A DNA stretch of 5,111 nucleotides, taken from contig DMPJ01000046.1 in the NCBI GenBank assembly GCA_003456035.1, forward strand, positions 1,199 through 6,309, read 5' to 3'. The stretch is from Planktothrix sp. UBA8402 (GTDB lineage Bacteria > Cyanobacteriota > Cyanobacteriia > Cyanobacteriales > Microcoleaceae). This document shows positions 1-5,111 of this stretch, piece after piece. Positions within the stretch are counted from its first letter, which is position 1. Every line of letters starts with the position of its first letter. The notes beneath the pieces were generated by a model. That model made no database searches. It was not told where the DNA came from and saw nothing but the letters and a program-made list of their open reading frames with translations. The position numbers were made by a program, and so were the translations under genes.

Positions 1-1006
1 CGATCGCATCAATAATTCCCGTCTCAACACCTTGAATTAAAGCCTTTTGATCCGATGGATTTCCTAAAGGTGGATCTACTCTTAAATTAGGGTCATAAGG
101 GAGAGGAATAGAATTAACAATAGTTGAATTTTCTAAGATTTCAGTATCTTCTAAAGGTTGATTCCAAATTCGATTAATTGATGTGGTATTTAATAATAAA
201 TGTATCCAAGTTGTACTGGCGGTAATTGGTAAATTACGAGCTTTAGCTTGAGCAATTAATTCTACACTTCTCGCCGTAGAAACCCGCATAATATGAACAG
301 GTGTGCGGGTGACTTCTACTAATTCTAATAAAGCTGCTAAAGCTGCGGTTTCAGCAAATTGAGGAATTCCGGGTAAACCACATAATATAGAATCATGCCC
401 CTCTCGCATGACTCCATTAACCGCTAATTGGCGATCGCAAACATATAAAGCCAAGGGTTTATTTAAAGGTTTTAAATATTCTAATATTCTTCTTAATAAC
501 GCCAAATTTTCCAGAGGTTGACCATCAGCAAAACCAACAACACCAGCATCAGCTAATTCATTAAATTCAGTCATTTGTTGACTACTAACATCCTGGGTTA
601 ATGCACCCCAAAGATATAATTTAGGAAGCTGGAAATTGGAATTAATAATAGCAGTTTTTTGAGAACGTTGTTGTAATAACGTGACCGTTGCCGGGCTATC
701 AATAGCCGGAATAGTATTAGGTAAAACTGCTAACCGAGTAAATCCTCCGGCGGCGGCAGCATTTAATAAAGAATTCTAGTTTTCCCTTTCTTCAAATCCT
801 GGTTCTCCACTATGACTATATAAATCAACTAATCCCGGCCCTAAAATCAACCCTTCACTATTAATAATTTGGGTGTTTTCAGGGTAATCATTAATTTCAG
901 ATTCAATGGTTTTAATATAACCATCAATCACTAAAATATCAGCAATTTGATCTCGTTTAGAAACCGGATCAATTACACGAACTTGCTTTAAAAGTTGACA
1001 ATTCAT
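1..1006 (-). pseudogene. pyrC: Dihydroorotase-family protein (PyrC-like), interrupted by an in-frame TAG and cut by the window edge
   Basis: Dihydroorotase closes carbamoyl-aspartate to dihydroorotate in pyrimidine synthesis. The frame starts at ATG 1004-1006 and reads 76 codons (ending SGEPGFEEREN), meets TAG at 776-778, then stays open in the same frame to base 1. Counting the stop as codon 77 gives 335 codons, against roughly 420-440 for the family, so the C-terminus lies outside. Family landmarks sit on both sides of the stop: GPGLVD (56-61), AAAAGGFT (83-90), LPNT (95-98), FAD (159-161), HIMRVST (238-244), VDPPLG (310-315) and GIIDAI (330-335). TTG (Leu) to TAG by one base at 777 would explain the break, because relatives have a Leu there. 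Three canonical zinc-ligand positions are changed: the first His of HxH is Tyr63, the His of HCED is Tyr188, and the His of HVST is Arg241; His65 and Asp161 remain. The protein may therefore have been non-catalytic even when intact. No clear Shine-Dalgarno is seen; a TACAAT hexamer lies at 1019-1024 on this strand. A sequencing error at 777 cannot be excluded. Confidence 0.85.
431..438. repeat. HIP1 octamer GCGATCGC
   Basis: An exact copy of the highly iterated palindrome HIP1 of cyanobacterial genomes lies inside the pyrC-like frame and encodes part of CDRQ. Bases 1-7 (CGATCGC) are probably a second copy cut by the window edge. Confidence 0.8.
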
Positions 1007-1022
1007 ATTCAGGTGTCAATTG

Positions 1023-1070
1023 TAGGGTGCGTAAGCGAAGCGCACGCACCATTCATTAATTTTTCAACAG
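1023..1070. repeat. Palindromic intergenic repeat, copy 1
   Basis: A 28-base core, 1023-1050, has perfect 7-bp arms GGTGCGT (1026-1032) and ACGCACC (1044-1050) around an 11-base AAGCGAAG-type loop. It is followed by an AT-rich tail ending TTTTTCAACAG. The core is identical to copy 2; the tail has four extra bases (ATTC type) relative to copy 2. Short GGTGCGT/ACGCACC palindromes of this style are common between cyanobacterial genes. It lies directly upstream of the pyrC-like start, so in transcripts it could form a 5'-leader hairpin. Confidence 0.85.
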
Positions 1071-1077
1071 ATAGAGG

Positions 1078-1121
1078 TAGGGTGCGTAAGCGAAGCGCAC
1101 GCACCATTAATTTTTCAACAG
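1078..1121. repeat. Palindromic intergenic repeat, copy 2
   Basis: This is a second direct copy, starting 55 bases after copy 1. The 28-base core (1078-1105) is identical, with arms at 1081-1087 and 1099-1105. The tail again ends TTTTTCAACAG but is four bases shorter. Seven unrelated bases (1071-1077) separate the two units. The perfect identity suggests a recent tandem duplication or ongoing homogenisation. Confidence 0.85.
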
Positions 1122-1166
1122 TTAACTGTTACCCATTTAAACTTCCCCCCAATGGGGGTAACTGTT
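1117..1166 (-). terminator. Nested inverted repeats, probable 3' end of the phosphatase transcript
   Basis: Just downstream of the phosphatase stop, reading the minus strand, lies a CCCCC-ATT-GGGGG hairpin (1146-1158), then GAAGTTTAAA. The T-run is poor, so intrinsic termination is only moderately likely. Around it are further inverted pairs: AACAGTTA (1117-1124) with TAACTGTT (1159-1166), GTTACCC (1128-1134) with GGGTAAC (1156-1162), and a perfect 14-bp palindrome at 1117-1130. Several of these pairings exclude each other. The structure may instead be a degenerate mobile repeat. Confidence 0.4.
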
Positions 1167-1172
1167 CACTAT

Positions 1173-2531
1173 CTATAACGCTCCAGCCGCAGTTTTATCG
1201 AGAATACTACCCGATAAATGGCTAGTAATATTATCAGCTTGTAACACAGGTAAACCCTCAATTCCGTGGGGATAATCAATCACTGTCACCGCACCATTAC
1301 CCTGTTTAAAGTTCCAAAAATGATCCGGCGATAGATTAAATAATTGACACAAAAGGGCCTTATTAATGGCATCATGGGCAACAACTAATATAGTTACATT
1401 TTGGTGATTATAGGTTTCAACAATCTTCTTCCAAGCCATTAAAGAACGTTGCCAAACCTGTTGTAAATTCTCACCTTCCGGCATTTGAACCGTTTGCGGT
1501 GCTGTCTTCCATTCCTGTAATAATCCAGGGTAAAATTGTTCGATTTCTGCCTCAAATTTGCCTTCCCATAAACCATGACTAATTTCGCAAAATTCCGGTT
1601 CTAATTGTAACTCTATCCCCGGATGTTCTTGCAAAATAATCTCTGCTGTTTCCTTGGGACGCGCCATGGGACTGGTTACCGCAAAATCAATTTTAATCTC
1701 TTGCAGAAATTCCGCCGCCTTGCCAGCTTGTTCTCGACCATTATCATTCAACGGAACATCAATTTGTCCCTGGAATTGCCCCTTATGGTTCCATTCCGTT
1801 TCCCCATGTCTAACTAATAATAATCGCGGCCCTTGATGACCAGGACGCACAGAAGGCAATTTATTACCAACGTGAGTAGTTAGGTTCATTGACTCCAACT
1901 GTACATCCGCAGGTTTCGGTAATTCTCCGGGGATAATATTAGTAAAATTCAAAATACTAATCCCACAATTAGACTGTTGCAAGGCTTGGTAAAATTGTGG
2001 TTGAATTCCCAAAGCAGTCGCAATTAAACAACGATTAATTCCATTATGACCAACTAATAAAATCGTTTGATTTTCATGACGGGTTAAAATTTCCCGCCAA
2101 AATTTTTTAGCCTGTTCAAATAATGCTAATACCGGAAAATATTGCTTTTCCCCTTCAGATGTAGGAACCTGCATGGAGAACTCATGGGGAGATTTTTGCC
2201 AAACCTGATATTCCTGGGGAAACTGTTCCAGAACCGCTTCACGCTCCATCCCCGCCCACAGGGGAAGATCAATTTCCATTAACAATTCGCTGGGCTGAAT
2301 TTCAGGCGGGTCGGACAGGTGCGTTAGGATGATTTCGGCTGTTTGTTTCGCCCGTTGCAGGGGACTGCAATAGAGAGCGTCGAACTTTAAACCATTCAAG
2401 GCATCACCGACTTTTTGCGCGGCCACAGAACCTTTCTCTGTTAAAACAGAAGCATCCAAGCGACCTTGAATTCGACGTTGGGCATTATAGGTACTTTGAC
2501 CATGACGGACAAGAATTACACGGGTCGTCAT
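1173..2531 (-). CDS. Two-domain histidine phosphatase (phosphoglycerate mutase-like superfamily)
   Basis: The 452-residue protein is two histidine phosphatase domains in tandem. Domain 1 (about 4-195) has R9-H10-G11, Arg60 (SPLQRAKQTAE), Glu86 (MEIDLPLW) and His162 (VGHNGINR). Domain 2 (about 235-420) has R241-H242-G243, Arg291 (SPMARPKETAE), Glu316 (CEISHGLWEG) and His386 (VAHDAINK). In this superfamily the first His becomes phosphorylated and the Glu acts as proton donor; both sets are complete, so both domains could be active. The linker (about 196-234) is Pro-rich. No signal peptide or membrane segment is seen, so the protein is probably cytoplasmic. Cyanobacterial proteins of this shape are usually labelled phosphoglycerate mutase or GpmB, but the substrate is not readable from sequence; dephosphorylation of a sugar phosphate is the broad inference. 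A relation to plant 2-carboxyarabinitol-1-phosphatase is possible. The ATG sits eight codons before RHG, which is normal for the family; there is no Shine-Dalgarno upstream. Confidence 0.93.
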   Translation of the reverse strand: MTTRVILVRHGQSTYNAQRRIQGRLDASVLTEKGSVAAQKVGDALNGLKFDALYCSPLQRAKQTAEIILTHLSDPPEIQPSELLMEIDLPLWAGMEREAVLEQFPQEYQVWQKSPHEFSMQVPTSEGEKQYFPVLALFEQAKKFWREILTRHENQTILLVGHNGINRCLIATALGIQPQFYQALQQSNCGISILNFTNIIPGELPKPADVQLESMNLTTHVGNKLPSVRPGHQGPRLLLVRHGETEWNHKGQFQGQIDVPLNDNGREQAGKAAEFLQEIKIDFAVTSPMARPKETAEIILQEHPGIELQLEPEFCEISHGLWEGKFEAEIEQFYPGLLQEWKTAPQTVQMPEGENLQQVWQRSLMAWKKIVETYNHQNVTILVVAHDAINKALLCQLFNLSPDHFWNFKQGNGAVTVIDYPHGIEGLPVLQADNITSHLSGSILDKTAAGAL

Positions 2532-2591
2532 TTTTTAATTGAGGAGTGGGAATTTTGGACTTTTGATGGAACCGAATTTAAGCCAGATGTC

Positions 2592-2597
2592 ATTGTA
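2592..2597 (-). promoter_or_regulatory. Possible -10 element for the phosphatase gene
   Basis: On the minus strand TACAAT lies about 60 bases upstream of the phosphatase ATG, a reasonable -10 position. No good -35 is seen 16-18 bases further upstream, so this is a weak candidate. Confidence 0.25.
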
Positions 2598-2626
2598 CCT
2601 TGTTTGGAACAGTATCGGTTAAAATG

Positions 2627-2658
2627 TTGAGTTTCTAGCTCAAACTCGGCAATATTTT
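2627..2658 (+). promoter_or_regulatory. Inverted repeats and weak promoter-like sequence before the protease gene
   Basis: In the 146-bp divergent spacer, GAGTTT (2629-2634) and AAACTC (2642-2647) form 6-bp arms about a 7-base centre, overlapping TTGAG (2627-2631) with CTCAA (2639-2643). TTGAGT at 2627 followed by AATATT/TATTTT at 2651-2658 could be a poor -35/-10 pair, which would put an operator-like palindrome over the promoter. These are short repeats in AT-rich DNA and may be chance. Confidence 0.25.
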
Positions 2659-2677
2659 ATTCTCACGTTTTGAACTC

Positions 2678-4192
2678 ATGACACCCAAACGCTGGATTTT
2701 AGCAGTTTTAACCTTATTAGCGATTAGCTTTTTGGGTTTATCTTTACTTGGTAGTTGGACTCAACCCCAAATTCAAAGTCGTTTGGAATTATATCAAACG
2801 AATTTACTACTTCATGCTTCCCAATGGCAAGGCAAGGGAACAGAAGCCGATAATTTAATCATATTACGCGATAATTTAATTGGTAAAACTCCGGTGGAGG
2901 AGGCTCTTAAACAATATCAACAGGTACAAGAATCTGCCGCAAAAAATTTAGATAAATTTCAAGAAATTGATGGGCAAATAGCAGAAGGTTCTTTACAGGA
3001 ATTAGAACAACTGAATCGGTATTTACAACTCAGAATTGGGATTTTAAAAACTCAGTTAGGCTATCCAGATCAAGCCATAGAAACCTGGAAGGGTTTAGTT
3101 GAAGTTCCCGCATCTGGGGATAAAGTTAGTTTAATGAAAACCGCAAAAACAGCACAGGTTTTAATCGGACTATGGCAAACTCCCGCCCGATTATTCCCCG
3201 ATGCCGAACCGATTTTACAAAACTATTTAGAGGGTTGGTTTCGTTACCAAGCCTTAGTTAAACTCTATACTTTACAACAGCCTCCAGAAGCCTTAGTTAC
3301 TTTAGAAACGCAAGAACAAAAACAAGCTGAAACAGCAATTTTTAAGTTAATGATTGTTGGTGCTATTCCAGGTCTGGGATTAGTTACAGGACTGGTATTA
3401 GTAATCGTTTTAGGAATTCAATTGATCTTCAAAGGTAAGGATTCAATATTGGCAACAAATATGGATGTTGCTTGGTTAATTCCTTGGAATGGCGAAATTA
3501 TTTTACAAGTTTTTGTGGTGGGTTTTTCCCTATTGGGTCAACTGTTTATTCCCCTAACTTTAAGAGCCGTTTTTCAAGGATTACATCTTCAACCTAGTAG
3601 TTTTGATGTGAGGAATCAAGCCGTTTATATTTTAATCACCTATCTGTTATTAATGGTAGGCGGATTTTCGGTTTTATATTTCTCGATTAAACCCTATTTC
3701 CCCTTACCCCAAGGATGGTTTACCTTTAAAATCAAAGATAATTGGTTTGTTTGGGGTTTGGGTGGATATTTAGTCGCCTTACCTTTAGTGATTTTAGTGT
3801 CTTTAATTAATCAGAAACTTTGGGATGGACAAGGAGGCAGTAATCCTTTATTACCGATTGCTTTAGAAAGTCGAGATAGTGTGGCTTTAGGGATATTTTT
3901 TATCACCGCATCCATCGCGGCACCGATCTTTGAAGAAACTATGTTTCGAGGATTTTTATTGCCTTCTTTGACCCGTTATCTTCCCCTGGGAAGTGCGATT
4001 CTTTTAAGTGGATTTCTATTTGCAGTGGCGCATTTTAATGTTTCGGAAATTTTGCCCTTAATGACGTTAGGAATTGTTCTAGGGTTTGTCTATACGCGAT
4101 CGCGCAATTTATTAGCCCCCATGTTCATGCACGGATTATGGAATAGTGGCACTTTGTTGAGTTTATATGTTTTGGGCAGTGGCGGAAGTTAG
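2678..4192 (+). CDS. CPBP family intramembrane metalloprotease (Rce1-like) with a long N-terminal extramembrane domain
   Basis: A 504-residue membrane protein with the three CPBP (Abi/CAAX protease, PF02517-type) motifs near the C-terminus: E419-E420-x3-R424 (FEETMFRGFL), F448-x3-H452 (FAVAHFN) and H485-x3-N489 (HGLWN). In Rce1-type enzymes these Glu, His and Asn residues form the catalytic site within the membrane. Residues 7-27 are one hydrophobic helix. Residues 28-220 are soluble, rich in Gln, Glu and Leu and predicted helical (possible coiled coil about 74-115, TPR-like look about 185-220). Hydrophobic segments follow at about 222-250, 274-298, 314-336, 357-377, 401-416, 434-452, 458-473 and 479-500. 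The core is the C-terminal quarter, so the first half is extra to the minimal family. The substrate is unknown; bacterial relatives are linked to peptide maturation or immunity, and nothing nearby suggests a bacteriocin. No Shine-Dalgarno precedes the ATG; the start fits the N-terminal membrane helix. Confidence 0.92.
   Translation: MTPKRWILAVLTLLAISFLGLSLLGSWTQPQIQSRLELYQTNLLLHASQWQGKGTEADNLIILRDNLIGKTPVEEALKQYQQVQESAAKNLDKFQEIDGQIAEGSLQELEQLNRYLQLRIGILKTQLGYPDQAIETWKGLVEVPASGDKVSLMKTAKTAQVLIGLWQTPARLFPDAEPILQNYLEGWFRYQALVKLYTLQQPPEALVTLETQEQKQAETAIFKLMIVGAIPGLGLVTGLVLVIVLGIQLIFKGKDSILATNMDVAWLIPWNGEIILQVFVVGFSLLGQLFIPLTLRAVFQGLHLQPSSFDVRNQAVYILITYLLLMVGGFSVLYFSIKPYFPLPQGWFTFKIKDNWFVWGLGGYLVALPLVILVSLINQKLWDGQGGSNPLLPIALESRDSVALGIFFITASIAAPIFEETMFRGFLLPSLTRYLPLGSAILLSGFLFAVAHFNVSEILPLMTLGIVLGFVYTRSRNLLAPMFMHGLWNSGTLLSLYVLGSGGS
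4096..4103. repeat. HIP1 octamer GCGATCGC
   Basis: An exact HIP1 palindrome inside the protease gene, in the stretch encoding YTRSRN. It supports a cyanobacterial origin. Confidence 0.8.
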
Positions 4193-4217
4193 AAGAATTA
4201 TAGGACAATAAATTCTG

Positions 4218-4246
4218 TTGAAAAAAACTACATTTTATGAGATAAT
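4218..4246 (+). promoter_or_regulatory. Sigma70-type promoter for the ATPase gene
   Basis: TTGAAA (4218-4223) and GATAAT (4241-4246) are separated by exactly 17 bases, each one mismatch from consensus. The predicted transcription start is about 4252-4254, giving a leader of roughly 60 bases before the ATPase ATG. It lies just after the protease stop, so the ATPase is probably transcribed independently as well as by any read-through. Confidence 0.6.
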
Positions 4247-4303
4247 TAGGATGGAAACGCCAAATTTTTCATCTCCATTTATGGTTTCTGAACCAGAAGC
4301 ATC

Positions 4304-4307
4304 AGGA
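4304..4307 (+). promoter_or_regulatory. Ribosome binding site of the ATPase gene
   Basis: AGGA lies eight bases before ATG 4316-4318, the only plausible Shine-Dalgarno among the starts in this window. It supports this start over later in-frame ATGs. Confidence 0.5.
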
Positions 4308-4315
4308 TCTTAACT

Positions 4316-5111
4316 ATGTTAGTTCAAGTCACCCTAGAGAATGTCCTATCTTTCAAGGAAGAAACAACTTTCAGTATGGTAGGTGTTAACAGTGACCCCG
4401 ATCATTTTAATCATCTTGCTATTAATCAAGCAGGTAAAGGACGGTCACTGTTACCTATTTCCGCGATCTATGGTGCTAATGCCTCCGGTAAGTCTAATCT
4501 AATCAAGGCGATTGATTTTGCCAAAGATTTAATTATAGATGGGACAAGGGGTATACAAGCCATCCCTGTGTCTCCATTTAAGTTAAGTGAATCCAATCAA
4601 AAACCTAGCAAATTTCAATTTATTTTTACCTATCAAGGAAAACTTTATTCCTATGGATTTAAGTTAAATCGAACTCAGATTTTTGAAGAATGGCTTTATG
4701 TGACTCCTCCGAGAAAAAAACGAGAAGTTCTCTATTTTCAGCGAATCACTAACGAGAATAAAATAACTGAAGTAAAATATGGCGTGACTCTTAAAGGAAA
4801 GAATCCAAAATATAAGCAATTTCTGGATTTTATTGCCCAGGGAACTCGTCCTAATCAATTATTTTTGACGGAAGCTTTAGACCGGAATGTTCAGGCTATA
4901 AAACCTGTTATTGATTGGTTTAGAAAAGTATTAACGATTATTCGTGCAGAATCTAGCTACAGAGGTTTAGAGTTGGGAATTTTAAGTAGTCAAGAATTTA
5001 CGAATTTTCTTAGAGATTTTCTCAAATTTGCAGATACAGGAATTGATTCAATAGGAACCCAAGAAATTGATTTAGATTTGAATCATATTCTTCAATCTAT
5101 ACCGGAAAAGG
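4316..5111 (+). CDS. AAA family ATPase, AAA15/COG1106 type (RloA/AbiLi-like), C-terminus outside the window
   Basis: The frame is open from ATG 4316 to the right edge: 265 codons with no stop. It begins with a short strand typical of SMC/ABC-like ATPases (LVQVTLENVLSFKEETTFSM, 2-21), then the Walker A loop in YGANASGKSN with G53, K59 and S60. A mixed beta region (about 97-145) and the ADTGID stretch late in the window match what is expected for COG1106 proteins. Walker B, signature and switch residues would lie downstream, so activity cannot be judged; these proteins are usually about 400-450 residues. Some family members are the ATPase half of two-gene phage-defence systems, such as AbiLi with AbiLii/RloB. 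That role is an inference here, because no partner is visible. The gene has its own promoter and Shine-Dalgarno. Its codon use (many AAT, TTT, AAA) is as AT-rich as its neighbours, with no sharp sign of transfer. Confidence 0.88.
   Translation, partial: MLVQVTLENVLSFKEETTFSMVGVNSDPDHFNHLAINQAGKGRSLLPISAIYGANASGKSNLIKAIDFAKDLIIDGTRGIQAIPVSPFKLSESNQKPSKFQFIFTYQGKLYSYGFKLNRTQIFEEWLYVTPPRKKREVLYFQRITNENKITEVKYGVTLKGKNPKYKQFLDFIAQGTRPNQLFLTEALDRNVQAIKPVIDWFRKVLTIIRAESSYRGLELGILSSQEFTNFLRDFLKFADTGIDSIGTQEIDLDLNHILQSIPEK

Noticed and set aside
1023..1105. The two direct repeats as the start of a CRISPR array
   Set aside because: There are only two copies, with a 27-base gap that is mostly a duplicated tail rather than a unique spacer, and the cores are hairpins of the common intergenic type.
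995..1225. Plus-strand 76-codon frame across the repeat spacer
   Set aside because: It overlaps the starts and ends of two minus-strand genes, and its internal peptide repetition comes only from the duplicated palindromic repeat.
1623..1836. Two overlapping plus-strand frames of about 60 codons
   Set aside because: They lie antisense within the phosphatase gene and show no motif; they are frame shadows.
4194..4216. AGAATT/AATTCT inverted repeat after the protease stop as a terminator
   Set aside because: The stem is six AT-rich pairs with an 11-base loop and is followed by GTTGAAAAAA rather than a T-run.
4251..4313. A 20-codon plus-strand reading frame (METPNFSSPF...) ending two bases before the ATPase ATG, as a possible leader peptide
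   Set aside because: Its ATG falls at or just upstream of the predicted transcription start (about 4252-4254) and has no proper Shine-Dalgarno, so it would not be translated from that promoter.
4664..4858. Minus-strand 64-codon frame
   Set aside because: It is antisense to the ATPase gene, with a Phe/Ser-rich composition that mirrors Lys/Glu codons on the other strand.

Overview
The window looks like chromosome from a filamentous, fairly AT-rich cyanobacterium of the Planktothrix/Oscillatoria kind. The evidence is the HIP1 octamer GCGATCGC inside two genes, the GGTGCGT...ACGCACC palindromic repeat familiar from cyanobacterial intergenic DNA, codons ending mostly in A or T, and weak or absent Shine-Dalgarno sequences. 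The genus is an inference from style; no marker gene is present.

Layout. Positions 1-1006 (minus) hold the first 335 codons of a dihydroorotase-family gene (pyrC-like), cut off by the left edge and interrupted by one in-frame TAG at 776-778. Positions 1007-1172 are a spacer with two copies of a palindromic repeat and a set of nested inverted repeats that probably form the 3' end of the next transcript. Positions 1173-2531 (minus) encode a two-domain histidine phosphatase with both active sites intact. Positions 2532-2677 are a divergent promoter spacer. Positions 2678-4192 (plus) encode a CPBP (Rce1-like) membrane protease with a long N-terminal extramembrane domain. Positions 4193-4315 hold a good sigma70-type promoter, and positions 4316-5111 (plus) are the first 265 codons of an AAA15/COG1106-type ATPase that runs off the right edge.

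The genes do not form one pathway. The phosphatase and the pyrC-like gene point the same way but are separated by 166 bp of repeats and a likely terminator. The protease and the ATPase point the other way, and the ATPase has its own promoter. The two most notable points are at the ends. The pyrC-like gene carries a nonsense codon in an otherwise intact frame, and its product lacks several residues needed for metal and substrate binding. The ATPase belongs to a family often found in phage-defence gene pairs (AbiLi, RloA-like), but any partner gene would lie beyond 5111.
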